From the NCBI RefSeq assembly GCF_022448905.1, contig NZ_JAKVCW010000006.1:62001-126000 (forward strand): a DNA stretch of 64,000 nt, given 5' to 3'. Shown here one piece after another: positions 35,516-44,771 of this stretch; position 1 is the stretch's first letter; every line of letters begins with the position of its first letter. The position numbers and the translations under genes are program-made. The notes under the pieces were generated by a model. It did not search any database. It saw only the letters and a list, made by a program, of their open reading frames with translations, and had not been told where the DNA came from. The DNA comes from Shimia sp. (GTDB taxonomy: Bacteria > Pseudomonadota > Alphaproteobacteria > Rhodobacterales > Rhodobacteraceae).

Positions 35516-37069
35516 TTACATGTCCGCCGAAATAGCAAAGCTCTCTACTGGCTCCTTTACGTTGTGCAAGGAGACAGGCCCAAGTGGTTTGCTGTCAGGG
35601 GCGTGTTGCGCTACGCGGCCGGAGGCCACGATGCGGTGACCCACGGTCTTACCGTAGTCGCCGAGGCGGGCCGCGATGTTGGCCGGGCGGCCAATCACGG
35701 TGAAATCCAGCCGTTCCTGAGAGCCAACGTTGCCGTAGGTGACCTGCCCGTAGCAGATGCCAATCGAGCATTCACAACAACGATTTGGGTCTTCCTCGCG
35801 CAATTCAGCCAGCTTGGTAACAATGTCGCGCGCGGCCTGCAAAGCCTCGGCGCCTGCATCGGTGCCATCTTCGGTGTCGGGGAATACCGCGAGCACAGCG
35901 TCGCCGATGAATTTCAGAACCTCGCCGCCATGGGCATGCACAATCGAAGACGCGGTATCAAAGAAGGTATTGAGCAACTCGATGTAATCCTTGCGCCCCA
36001 GTTCTTCTTCCAGTCGGGTGGAGCCGCGCAGGTCGCAGAACATGATCGCGGCGTCGATGTCATCGCCATCGCCCCGCCGGATTTCGCCGCCCAGTACCCG
36101 TGCCCCGGTGCGGCGTCCAACGTAAGTCTCTAGCAGGGACTGGGCGTTTTCTTTCTGGGTAAACACCTCAAAGAAGCGGCTGATCACGGTGGAGACTTCA
36201 AAGATCAGTCCAAGGTTGGCGGTGGTGAAGCCTTCGGGATGGTCGCTGGTCAGCGTCAGCACGTTGATTTGCCCATCGCTAAAAAACAGCGGCATCGCCA
36301 CATAGTCCGTCGCGCCTTCGGCTTTCAGGTCCTCCATCACCGGAAACTGCATCTCCGATTTGGCGCAGGTGAGTTTCTGCCGCACACCTCCAAGTCCCTT
36401 GGAGACATAGCTCAACGGGCTGTTTTTGAAGGACGGGTGGTCATAAAGTTCGTAGGACGGCGCAAAGGTGGTGATCTCTTCTTCGTCGCGTTTCCAGATG
36501 TAGTTCTTCCCGGCAATCATTGGGTGCAGCGACCAGATCATCGCGCTCATCCGGGCCACGGCAATGCCGTGCTCGACCATCTTTTTGCCCAAGGTACCAA
36601 TGAAGTCCTCCGGCGTGGTCTCAAACGCCGCCCCGCGCATCAGCCAATCCACCAGCGGCCCGGTGATATTGCCATCCGCCACCGGATCAAGCTCCACGCC
36701 GCCCAGGTCAAACTCCACCTGCGCACCAGGCATAAAGCCGATATGCCCATTGATCGCGCGGCTTTCCGGCATGGCGTCGTCGTAACACCAGACGCCATTG
36801 TAAATAGTCTCGCCATCTAGCATCAGGTCATGATAGCGCGCCGTGCCTTTGAACGGGCAAAAGGTCTGCAACTCGGTCTCATTCGAAAGTGGCGTCAGAA
36901 TGTCTTCTCTAGGAATGTAGATCTGAGGCGCCAGCCGGGTCTCATACATCACCTTGGCATTGGTGCTTTCCGCCAGAACCTGCCCGTTTCGCAAAACCCG
37001 CACCGTGGAGGCAATCGGTTTGATCTCAATCCCGTAGCCCGCGTTGGCGCCAAAACGTGAACCTTCCAT
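35516..37069 (-). CDS. DUF427 domain fused to class III adenylate/guanylate cyclase
   Basis: A 517-aa soluble protein. Residues about 15-115 match DUF427 (VRVLRNGQVLAES, then TFCPFKGTARYHD and GVWCYDDAMPES). A middle section, about 130-330, has no clear motif; parts (YVAMPLFFSDGQINVLTLTS) are GAF-like. Residues about 340-510 are a class III cyclase: AAIMFCDLRGSTRLEEELG with the first metal Asp, GEVLKFIGDAVLAVFP with the second, and VIGRPANIAARLGDYGKT. It should make cAMP or cGMP under control of the N-terminal parts. The gene lies 100 bp upstream of the LacI gene on the same strand. Confidence 0.87.
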   Translation of the reverse strand: MEGSRFGANAGYGIEIKPIASTVRVLRNGQVLAESTNAKVMYETRLAPQIYIPREDILTPLSNETELQTFCPFKGTARYHDLMLDGETIYNGVWCYDDAMPESRAINGHIGFMPGAQVEFDLGGVELDPVADGNITGPLVDWLMRGAAFETTPEDFIGTLGKKMVEHGIAVARMSAMIWSLHPMIAGKNYIWKRDEEEITTFAPSYELYDHPSFKNSPLSYVSKGLGGVRQKLTCAKSEMQFPVMEDLKAEGATDYVAMPLFFSDGQINVLTLTSDHPEGFTTANLGLIFEVSTVISRFFEVFTQKENAQSLLETYVGRRTGARVLGGEIRRGDGDDIDAAIMFCDLRGSTRLEEELGRKDYIELLNTFFDTASSIVHAHGGEVLKFIGDAVLAVFPDTEDGTDAGAEALQAARDIVTKLAELREEDPNRCCECSIGICYGQVTYGNVGSQERLDFTVIGRPANIAARLGDYGKTVGHRIVASGRVAQHAPDSKPLGPVSLHNVKEPVESFAISADM

Positions 37070-37151
37070 GCCCTGATCCTTCCCTGATCGTCACCCCTGT
37101 CACGCAGTCTCCCCTATGTGGGGAGTGAACAAAAGGCAAACAAGAGGATGG

Positions 37152-37178
37152 GCGGCACATCAAGAAATTGTGTGCCGC
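37152..37178 (-). terminator. Hairpin after the membrane winged-helix gene
   Basis: GCGGCACA (37152-37159) and TGTGCCGC (37171-37178) form a perfect 8-bp stem with an 11-base loop, starting five bases past the stop of the minus-strand gene. The following bases are only moderately T-rich, so it may be a weak terminator or an mRNA-stabilising stem. Confidence 0.5.
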
Positions 37179-37183
37179 ACCTG

Positions 37184-37921
37184 TTAGAGCACTTCTATCA
37201 CATCTTTGTCGATCGAGAGCACATAGCCTTTGCGGGCGATGTTCTTGACGAGGAGCTGGCTCACCATCTGATTACCCAGGGAGTCCCGCAGGCGTTTGAT
37301 GCGCGTTGCTCCGGCGGCCTCTTCGCAATCGGTGGCCGGTTTGCCGGAGATCATGCTTTCCAGCTCAATACCCGACAGCACGTCATCATCCATACGCGCC
37401 TCGGCCAGCACCGACAACGTCTCCATCGCCGCGTCGGTCAGCTTGAAGCCCATCTCGTTGAGGTACACGGTTTTCTCCTCGCGGCTGACAATCAGCGAGG
37501 TTACCTGAATGCCCGCACGCTCGATCTGTGCCATGCGGCGGTTCATGGTGATGAGCCCAACCAGAAACACCAGCGCAGCAATCATCATGCCGGTGGCGAA
37601 CACTAAGAGCACCAAAATCACCATGCGATAGCTGGCAAGCGTGTCGGCAAAGGCGGTGCCGGATTGTGCAAGAATTTCGAGCAGTTTGATTTCCGCCTGA
37701 CCGGTCAGGTCATCATTGGCCAGAAACAGCGCCTCGACGCGGGCGTTAAACGCATTGGCATCCGGCAAGGTCAGCAGCAACAGCGCTGCGCAGGCCAAAA
37801 GGATCAGAACAATCGCCCCAATCCCAAGTGCCACGATCCGCCCACCGCTGCGCCGTGTTTCAATAACGGAGGTAGAATTGTCCTGCACTGTCTTCCTTTC
37901 CGGAGAGCTCTGAGGCGTCAA
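37184..37921 (-). CDS. Membrane-tethered winged-helix protein (OmpR/PhoB-type DNA-binding fold)
   Basis: A 245-aa protein with two membrane helices (about 29-51 and 100-125), a roughly 48-residue extracytoplasmic loop and a C-terminal cytoplasmic domain (about 145-238). That domain, with VYLNEMGFKLTDAAMETLSVLAEA, a helical middle and GYVLSIDKDVIEV, resembles the OmpR-type winged helix with its C-terminal beta hairpin. Such proteins (compare CadC/ToxR, which have one helix and the DNA-binding domain first) regulate genes from the membrane. The ATG at 37921 overlaps the upstream gene by 62 bp; a GTG at 37888 has a better ribosome site (AAAGGA, five bases) and would give 234 aa. Fold call is by eye. 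Confidence 0.55.
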   Translation of the reverse strand: MTPQSSPERKTVQDNSTSVIETRRSGGRIVALGIGAIVLILLACAALLLLTLPDANAFNARVEALFLANDDLTGQAEIKLLEILAQSGTAFADTLASYRMVILVLLVFATGMMIAALVFLVGLITMNRRMAQIERAGIQVTSLIVSREEKTVYLNEMGFKLTDAAMETLSVLAEARMDDDVLSGIELESMISGKPATDCEEAAGATRIKRLRDSLGNQMVSQLLVKNIARKGYVLSIDKDVIEVL

Positions 37922-38162
37922 ACACCGAGAGCACGTTTAACAAGGTCCATCCGTCTTTCCCAATGCGGGCGGCAACTTCTTGCTTTGCAGATCCGGCGTC
38001 ACAGCCGTTTTTGAGATCGATCACACCGTAGTGCAGGCGCAACGGGGCGTCTTTCTTGGCTTTGTAATCGGCATAGCAGTCGGCCGCATGCGCCGCATCA
38101 GGCGCTGCAAGGGCGGCGACCAGCGCGGCAATACAAAGGCTATATGTCATGAGCTGTTTCAT
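37860..38162 (-). CDS. Small secreted protein of unknown function
   Basis: A 100-aa protein beginning MKQLMTYSLCIAALVAALAA with a signal peptide cleaved near AHAAD (residue about 28). The mature part is about 70 residues with two Cys (ADCYADY and LKNGCDAG) that could form a disulfide. A longer in-frame extension upstream reaches into the divergent intergenic region and is not protein-like. Its 3' end overlaps the possible ATG of the next gene by 62 bp. No family is recognised. Confidence 0.6.
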   Translation of the reverse strand: MKQLMTYSLCIAALVAALAAPDAAHAADCYADYKAKKDAPLRLHYGVIDLKNGCDAGSAKQEVAARIGKDGWTLLNVLSVFDASELSGKEDSAGQFYLRY

Positions 38163-38330
38163 GAGCCGACCTTGGCGCAAAGACGCCCTGTTATTCAATA
38201 ACCAAGTTGGTTTGAGTACCTGATATCTCATAACAAGATGCTGATATTGTGAGATTTTTGGAGTTGCGGCGAAAACGGATGGGCAAACCGGCGCACAGCC
38301 CGGACAACATTCAAAAAACAGGACTTCGCC

Positions 38331-38789
38331 ATGACTTCCAAGACGTTTATCGCCTCCGTACTGAGTATCGCCATCATCCTCACCGGCGCCACAGCCCCGC
38401 GTGCCCACGCTATGGATGAAGACGCCATCGCCGCGCTGCTGTTTGGTGTGACCGCGCTGGCTGTGATCGGAGCCGCCGTGGCGGACAACAAGAAATCAGA
38501 CCCGGCTCCGGTGGTGTCTAAACCAGCGACCAAGCCGAAACCCAAAAAGACCCACAAACCCAAGAAGAAGCACAAAGCCTGGCTGCCAAGCCACTGTGCC
38601 AAGCGGTTTCAAACTCCAAAAGGTCGCATCATCCAAGGCTACGGCCAGCGCTGTCTGTTTCGCGCCCAATACCCGGCCTACCGCCTGCCAGAGCAGTGCT
38701 ACTTCAAGCGCAAAAGCGCCCATGGCCGGATTGCTGGCTACCGCAGCCAGTGCCTGAGCAACAACGGTTACAAAGTGGTTTGGCGTTAA
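38331..38789 (+). CDS. Small secreted basic Cys-containing protein of unknown function
   Basis: A 152-aa exported protein. The signal peptide is at about residues 1-27 (ending AHA). A hydrophobic, Ala-rich stretch follows (about 32-50), then a Lys/Pro-rich linker (KPKPKKTHKPKKKHK, about 68-82) and a C-terminal domain with four Cys (SHCAKRF, QRCLFRA, EQCYFKR, SQCLSNN) spaced for two disulfides. The basic linker suggests binding to peptidoglycan, lipopolysaccharide or another acidic polymer. It is divergent from the other small secreted gene (168 bp between) and followed by a strong terminator. Confidence 0.7.
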   Translation: MTSKTFIASVLSIAIILTGATAPRAHAMDEDAIAALLFGVTALAVIGAAVADNKKSDPAPVVSKPATKPKPKKTHKPKKKHKAWLPSHCAKRFQTPKGRIIQGYGQRCLFRAQYPAYRLPEQCYFKRKSAHGRIAGYRSQCLSNNGYKVVWR

Positions 38790-38841
38790 CCTGATCCCCA
38801 CCATCGAGCGGTGTGCAAGCCGACAGTAAGATCGGCAACTG

Positions 38842-38873
38842 GCCGGGCAGACGAGGGGCTGCCCGGCTTTTTT
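38842..38873 (+). terminator. Intrinsic terminator
   Basis: GCCGGGCAG (38842-38850) and CTGCCCGGC (38859-38867) form a perfect 9-bp stem with an 8-base loop followed by six T. It ends the transcript of the small basic secreted protein and separates it from rnhB. Confidence 0.9.
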
Positions 38874-38910
38874 CTTGCCTTTGGCCCCATGGAATGCTTC
38901 TCAACACAGC

Positions 38911-39546
38911 ATGACAAAAGAGATCACCGCCCCCGACTTTTCCCTAGAAGAAGCTGCCTTTGCCCGTGGCCTAACCCGCGTGGCCGGCGTGGACGAAGTC
39001 GGGCGAGGTCCACTGGCCGGACCCGTGACGGCGGCGGCGGTGGTGCTGAACCCGAACAATATCCCTGCCGGTCTCAACGACTCCAAGAAACTGACCGCCA
39101 AACGGCGCGAGGCACTGACCGAAGAAATCCTGGACGTGGCCGATGTCTGCATCGCCCATTGCACGGTCGAAGAGATCGACGAACACAACATTTTGCGCGC
39201 TAGCCACATCGCCATGGAACGGGCCGTCGCGGGGTTGAACTCGGCGCCGGATCACCTGCTGATCGATGGCAATTTGATCCCCTCTGGATTGCAAATCTCA
39301 TCCGAAGCAATCGTCAAAGGGGACGCGCGGTCACTCTCGATTTCTGCCGCGTCCATCGTGGCAAAAACGGCGCGTGACACCATCATGATGGATTTGGCGC
39401 AACAGTTCCCTGGTTACGGATGGGAAACAAACGCCGGATACCCGTCCAAAAAGCACAGAGAGGCGCTGGTCGAACTGGGGGTGACCCCACATCATAGGCG
39501 TTCGTTTAAGCCTGTGCACAATATCTTGTATCAAGCGAAAAACTAA
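38911..39546 (+). CDS. rnhB: Ribonuclease HII
   Basis: A 211-aa RNase HII that cuts the RNA strand of RNA-DNA hybrids and single ribonucleotides in DNA. Motifs are GVDEVGRGPLAGPV with the catalytic Asp-Glu pair, LNDSKKLTAKRRE, LLIDGN with the third acidic residue, SAASIVAKTARD and GYPSKKH. The ATG at 38911 (MTKEITAPDF) is preferred over one 36 bases upstream because it fits the family start. It is next to ccrM, an arrangement common in alphaproteobacteria. Confidence 0.95.
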   Translation: MTKEITAPDFSLEEAAFARGLTRVAGVDEVGRGPLAGPVTAAAVVLNPNNIPAGLNDSKKLTAKRREALTEEILDVADVCIAHCTVEEIDEHNILRASHIAMERAVAGLNSAPDHLLIDGNLIPSGLQISSEAIVKGDARSLSISAASIVAKTARDTIMMDLAQQFPGYGWETNAGYPSKKHREALVELGVTPHHRRSFKPVHNILYQAKN

Positions 39547-39552
39547 CTCTCT

Positions 39553-39604
39553 GATTCAAAAAAGAAATTGACGCCGAATCACGTTTGACTCAAACTTATC
39601 CACA
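39553..39604 (+). promoter_or_regulatory. ccrM upstream control region: three GANTC sites and a DnaA box
   Basis: GATTC (39553-39557), GAATC (39576-39580) and GACTC (39587-39591) are three CcrM methylation sites within 39 bp. The third is at the centre of a longer perfect palindrome, GTTTGA-C-TCAAAC (39583-39595). Directly after it is TTATCCACA (39596-39604), identical to the consensus high-affinity DnaA box. The block ends 42 bases before the ccrM start. In Caulobacter, GANTC sites in the ccrM promoter couple expression to methylation state; a DnaA site here would add replication-initiation input. Confidence 0.65.
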
Positions 39605-39607
39605 TAA

Positions 39608-40762
<1,155 letters not shown>

Positions 40763-40968
40763 CCTGCTTTGCGTTATCCCAAGACCCGGGTCGTCTGTTG
40801 CCCTTGCCAGAATGGCAAACCCGCGCACAGACGATCCGGACCCAACGCAAAGCGCTCTGGGGCGCGTCAACTTCCATACCACAGATAACCAATACCGCCG
40901 GATGCCTGTAGCCGAACTGACTACGCAGGTATCCAGACTTCCCCGCCGAACTCCGGCGGGGTTTTTTT
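40763..40968 (+). ncRNA. Candidate structured RNA downstream of ccrM (3'-UTR RNA or sRNA)
   Basis: The stretch is unusually rich in paired elements. Nested stems are: GCTTTGCGTT (40766-40775) with AACGCAAAGC (40844-40853), 10 bp perfect; 40788-40798 with 40827-40837, 11 bp with one G-U; and TTGCCA-gaa-TGGCAA (40804-40818). A second hairpin pairs GGATGCCTG (40900-40908) with CAGGTATCC (40926-40934), nine pairs including one G-U. An intrinsic terminator follows. No protein-coding potential is evident. It could be a processed ccrM 3'-UTR RNA or an independent small RNA with its promoter inside ccrM. No known RNA family was recognised. Confidence 0.5.
40941..40968 (+). terminator. Intrinsic terminator
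   Basis: CCCCGCCG (40941-40948) and CGGCGGGG (40954-40961) form a perfect 8-bp stem with a 5-base loop, followed by seven T. It closes the rnhB-ccrM or ccrM-RNA transcript ahead of the membrane cyclase gene. Confidence 0.92.
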
Positions 40969-41037
40969 GTGCGGCGCAGGGGGTGTAAGCTGCCCCATGG
41001 TCACCTATCTCAGCCGAGGACAACGGAGAGCCAGCCA

Positions 41038-42432
41038 ATGGTCGAGCAGACTCAACAAGACAAGCCGGTGTATCTGGATCGGTTTGAGGACGGCGAAGAG
41101 CGCACCGACAGCTACACCGAGGCGGTTCTTGAACGTCACAAGCGGGAAGGTCTGGACTTGGCTGTAAAAGCCCGCTGGGTGGCGATGTCCATCATTGGCG
41201 TCTTCCTGCTGTTCACCGTGCATTGGCCGGAAGTCTTCTATTACGAGTTCATCCTTTTTCTGCTTTGCGTGAACGGCTGGCTCATTCGTCGTGCCGGTCG
41301 GGTGGGGCGCTCCAAGCTGGAACTCTTCCTGATCTTTGTGGATCTCCTGCTGATGGTGGTTGGCATCATTGGTCCCAATCCGATTGGGCTGGATGATTGG
41401 CCGCAGGCGATGCAGTACCGCTTTGGTAATTTCCAGTACCTCTTCTTGATCTTGGCGATGGGCACTTTGGCCTATTCCTGGCGCACGGTGATTGCGATTG
41501 GCACCTGGACGGCTGGCATGTGGGCTGCGGCTTTGGCGCTGTCGATCTGGCTCACTGATCCGGTGCCGGTCATGAGCGATGCCATTAAGTTTGCGCTCCC
41601 CGGCTGGCCGGACCTCGCGCATATTCTCGACCCGAATAACTTCAATGTCCGCCTCCGCATTCAGGAGATAGTGGTCTTCCTTCTGGTCGCGTTGACGCTG
41701 GGCATCTCCATGCGGCGTTTCAACGGGCTGCTGAGGTCCAATGCGGCGCTGGAACGGGAGCGCACCAACCTGTCACGCTACTTCTCTCCCAACGTGGTGG
41801 AGGAGTTGAGCCAAAACGACGAACCGCTCAAACAAATCCGCTCCCACAACATCGCCGTGCTTTTTGTGGATATTGTCGGCTTCACCGAGTTCGCCGCGAC
41901 CCGCAAACCGGAAGAGGTGATCGAAACCCTACGCGACTTCCACGGGCTGATGGAGCGCGCGGTGTTTGCCCATGAAGGCACGTTGGACAAATATCTTGGC
42001 GACGGTTTGATGGCCACCTTTGGCACGCCCAGCCCGTCTGATCACGACGCGCAAAACGCGCTGCGGTGTGTGCGACAGATGATGGCGGATGTAGACGTCT
42101 GGAATGACGCGCGCATCGTCAAAGGCCAGCCGCCGCTAAGGGTCGGTTTTGGCGCGCACTATGGTCCCGCGGTTCTCGCCGACATTGGCGCCAACCGGTT
42201 AGAGTTTGCCGTGGTCGGCAACACCGTGAATGTGGCGTCCCGTCTGGAAAGCATGACACGCGGTCTGAACGCCCGACTGGTGATCAGTGATGGCATGCGC
42301 TCCGAAGTGCTCAAAGAGGGTGGTGACGAATGTCTGGATGGCCTCCAGAGGTTCACCGATCAGGACGTGCGCGGCGTGGCGGAGAAGCTCACCGTCTGGG
42401 CCTTTGAGCGGCCGGATGACCACAACGTCTGA
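41038..42432 (+). CDS. Membrane-bound class III adenylate/guanylate cyclase
   Basis: A 464-aa inner-membrane cyclase. Six or so hydrophobic helices lie between about residues 40 and 225 (for example SIIGVFLLFTVHWPEVFYY, LFLIFVDLLLMVVGII). After a short linker containing LSRYFSPNVVEELSQN, the catalytic domain (about 275-450) has AVLFVDIVGFTEFAA with the first metal Asp, LDKYLGDGLMATFG with the second, and VGNTVNVASRLESMT. The ATG at 41038 follows GGAGAG; an upstream start would overlap the terminator. The membrane part probably senses an unknown signal. The gene converges on alkB with three bases between. Confidence 0.92.
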   Translation: MVEQTQQDKPVYLDRFEDGEERTDSYTEAVLERHKREGLDLAVKARWVAMSIIGVFLLFTVHWPEVFYYEFILFLLCVNGWLIRRAGRVGRSKLELFLIFVDLLLMVVGIIGPNPIGLDDWPQAMQYRFGNFQYLFLILAMGTLAYSWRTVIAIGTWTAGMWAAALALSIWLTDPVPVMSDAIKFALPGWPDLAHILDPNNFNVRLRIQEIVVFLLVALTLGISMRRFNGLLRSNAALERERTNLSRYFSPNVVEELSQNDEPLKQIRSHNIAVLFVDIVGFTEFAATRKPEEVIETLRDFHGLMERAVFAHEGTLDKYLGDGLMATFGTPSPSDHDAQNALRCVRQMMADVDVWNDARIVKGQPPLRVGFGAHYGPAVLADIGANRLEFAVVGNTVNVASRLESMTRGLNARLVISDGMRSEVLKEGGDECLDGLQRFTDQDVRGVAEKLTVWAFERPDDHNV

Positions 42433-42435
42433 TCC

Positions 42436-43575
42436 CTATCTAGGCATCGGATTCTTGGCCTTGTTGTAGGGCTGCCAATTGGTGATTTCCGGATAATACA
42501 TGTCCCGCCACTTGCGCACGCGCGGGTTCATCACCCGTTTCCACACGGGCGGGATCATCGCCGCGATTGTCATAATCGGATAGCCAAAGGGCAACTGCGG
42601 CGCCTCTTCGTCCGTATAGTTTTGCAAAAGCGGAAAACGACGGTCCGGTTTGTAGTGGTGGTCTGAATGGCGCTGCAAGTTGATCAACAACCAGTTTGAG
42701 GCTTTATGAGCCGCGTTCCAGCTGTGATGCGGTTTGACATGCTCATATTTACCTTCGCCAAGGTGTTTTCGTGTGAGCCCATAGTGCTCCACGTAGTTCA
42801 CCAACTCGAGTTGCCAAATTGCAATCCACGCCTGCCAGATGAACAAGGCAACTCCCAGCCAACCGCCAAGGAGAAGCGCCAGCAACAGCATCCCGCCCTG
42901 CAGCGCCCAGTAACGGAAAAACGGATTGGACAGGTCGGTCCAAGGCAGCTTTTTACGCGCCAGCATGGCTTTTTCGGCATTGAAGGACGATTTTAGTGAC
43001 CCAATCAAAACACGTGGAAAGAACCGGTGAAAGCCCTCGTTGTAGCGCGCCGTGACCGGGTCTCGCGGCGTGCCAACATACCGATGATGCACCAACAGGT
43101 GCTCGCTGCGGAAGTGCGAATACAGCACCATCGACAATAGGATGTCTCCGAGCCAGCGTTCCGCTTTGGGTTTTTGATGCATCAGCTCATGGCTGTAATT
43201 GATGCCGATTGTACCACTGATCACACCAACCCCAAAGAACAGGCCAATAAGCGCGCCGGTGCTGAGGTGGTCCGCCCGTGTGGCATAGAAGATCAGGCCA
43301 AAGATCGTGATGAACTGCACCGGCGCCCAAATCAAAGTGACCAGTTGATACCACTTTAGCTGGTCATCGCTTGTGTCGAGATCCGCGTTCTCAAGGTTGA
43401 GCCCTGTGACTGCGTCCAGCGCCGCAAACAGATACCAGGTGGTGATCGGCACCAGCACCACCCACCAGCCGCCCAATCCGGCGGTGGTCCAAACGAGTGG
43501 CACGAGAAGAAGCGAGCACCAAAAGGGCAAAGCGCTGGTGAACTTGGCAACGTGAGAGGAGGCGATCATAACCAC
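42436..43575 (-). CDS. alkB: Alkane 1-monooxygenase (AlkB-type membrane di-iron hydroxylase)
   Basis: A 379-aa integral-membrane non-haem di-iron hydroxylase that oxidises n-alkanes at the terminal carbon. Histidine boxes are HELMH (129-133), HLLVHH (159-164), NYVEHYG (260-266) and QRHSDHH (301-307), in the spacing of AlkB rather than acyl-lipid desaturases. The C-terminus has LPFGYPIM, another AlkB feature. Rubredoxin and rubredoxin reductase are not in the window. It is 57 bp downstream of mutY on the same strand. Chain-length preference cannot be read from the sequence. Confidence 0.93.
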   Translation of the reverse strand: MVMIASSHVAKFTSALPFWCSLLLVPLVWTTAGLGGWWVVLVPITTWYLFAALDAVTGLNLENADLDTSDDQLKWYQLVTLIWAPVQFITIFGLIFYATRADHLSTGALIGLFFGVGVISGTIGINYSHELMHQKPKAERWLGDILLSMVLYSHFRSEHLLVHHRYVGTPRDPVTARYNEGFHRFFPRVLIGSLKSSFNAEKAMLARKKLPWTDLSNPFFRYWALQGGMLLLALLLGGWLGVALFIWQAWIAIWQLELVNYVEHYGLTRKHLGEGKYEHVKPHHSWNAAHKASNWLLINLQRHSDHHYKPDRRFPLLQNYTDEEAPQLPFGYPIMTIAAMIPPVWKRVMNPRVRKWRDMYYPEITNWQPYNKAKNPMPR

Positions 43576-43632
43576 AGTCCTTTGACTTCATTGCGCAAAC
43601 TATGCGGCGAACCGCGCGTATGTGCAATGAGG

Positions 43633-44685
43633 TCAAGTGCCGCGATAGAGATCAAAAGCTTTGCGCATTGCCGTGGGTAAATTGCCCGCATCAAATTGTT
43701 CGGCGTCAACAAACCCACCAACGGTGGCTTCGCGGTCCATTGGCACCAGCGCGGTTTTCACCGTTAGGCGCAGATGGAAATGCGTAAATGTATGCCGCGC
43801 CTCAGCGTTCAGCGTTTTCCACTCCGCCTTGATGGGGGCGTCATGTTTGGGCGCTTCCCCTTCGGTCCACTCTGACCCGGGCCATCCCAGCATACCGCCC
43901 AGCAAGCCACTGTCGGGCCGCGTTTCCAGCAAGAAAGCCCCGTCCACACGTTTGGCGATGTAGACAACGCCGTGGCGGATGGGTTTGGGTTTCTTGGGCG
44001 TTTTCTTCGGCAATTCCGCTGCTGTTCCAGCCGCCTGTGCTTGACACGGGGAGCGCCACGGGCACAGCCCACAAGCCGGATTGCGCGGCGTGCAAATTGT
44101 TGCGCCAAGGTCCATCACCGCCTGCGCATAGTCTCCGGGGCGTTCGTTTGGGGTGAGTTCAGCGGCTTTCTCGGTCAACTCGGGCTTCGCCGCAGGCAAT
44201 GGCGTATGAATGTCAAACAGCCGCGCCATGACGCGTTCGACATTGCCATCCACCACCGTGGCGGGTTGGTCAAAGGCAATTGCCGCCACAGCGCCCGCTG
44301 TGTAAGGCCCCACGCCCGGCAGTTTGAGCAACTCTTCCACAGTGCCCGGAAACACGCCGTCATATTCCGCCACCACGAACCGCGCGCATTTCAATAGGTT
44401 GCGGGCCCTCGCGTAGTATCCAAGCCCCGCCCATTCCGCCATGACATCCGCATCTTCTGCCGCCGCCAAATCCCGCACCGTGGGCCATTTCGCTGTGAAC
44501 CGCTCAAAGTAGTCCTTCACCGCCGCCACAGTGGTCTGCTGCAACATGATCTCCGACATCCAAACCCGATACGGGTCCGGCTGTACCCCTCTGGCGCGGT
44601 CTTTTGGCCCCACCCGCCACGGCATCTTCCGCGCGTTGTGATCATAGAACGTCAGCAGGTCGGCGCTGTTTGGCCTATCACGCAA
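43633..44685 (-). CDS. mutY: A/G-specific adenine DNA glycosylase
   Basis: A 350-aa glycosylase that removes adenine mispaired with 8-oxoguanine. Visible are SEIMLQQT with catalytic Glu45, the helix-hairpin-helix LPGVGPYTAGA (122-132), VDGNVERV with Asp146, and four Cys for the [4Fe-4S] cluster (C198, C205, C208, C214). The C-terminal part is the Nudix-like 8-oxoG recognition domain. It is divergent from the DUF721 gene, a gene order common in Rhodobacteraceae. Confidence 0.96.
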   Translation of the reverse strand: MRDRPNSADLLTFYDHNARKMPWRVGPKDRARGVQPDPYRVWMSEIMLQQTTVAAVKDYFERFTAKWPTVRDLAAAEDADVMAEWAGLGYYARARNLLKCARFVVAEYDGVFPGTVEELLKLPGVGPYTAGAVAAIAFDQPATVVDGNVERVMARLFDIHTPLPAAKPELTEKAAELTPNERPGDYAQAVMDLGATICTPRNPACGLCPWRSPCQAQAAGTAAELPKKTPKKPKPIRHGVVYIAKRVDGAFLLETRPDSGLLGGMLGWPGSEWTEGEAPKHDAPIKAEWKTLNAEARHTFTHFHLRLTVKTALVPMDREATVGGFVDAEQFDAGNLPTAMRKAFDLYRGT

Positions 44686-44771
44686 GTTTTATCCTCACTT
44701 GGGTTGGGTTTCACTGGCGCCCTCGCGCCGAGCCACTAAAATAGCGACCGACCAAAGGATGCAAGACCAAC

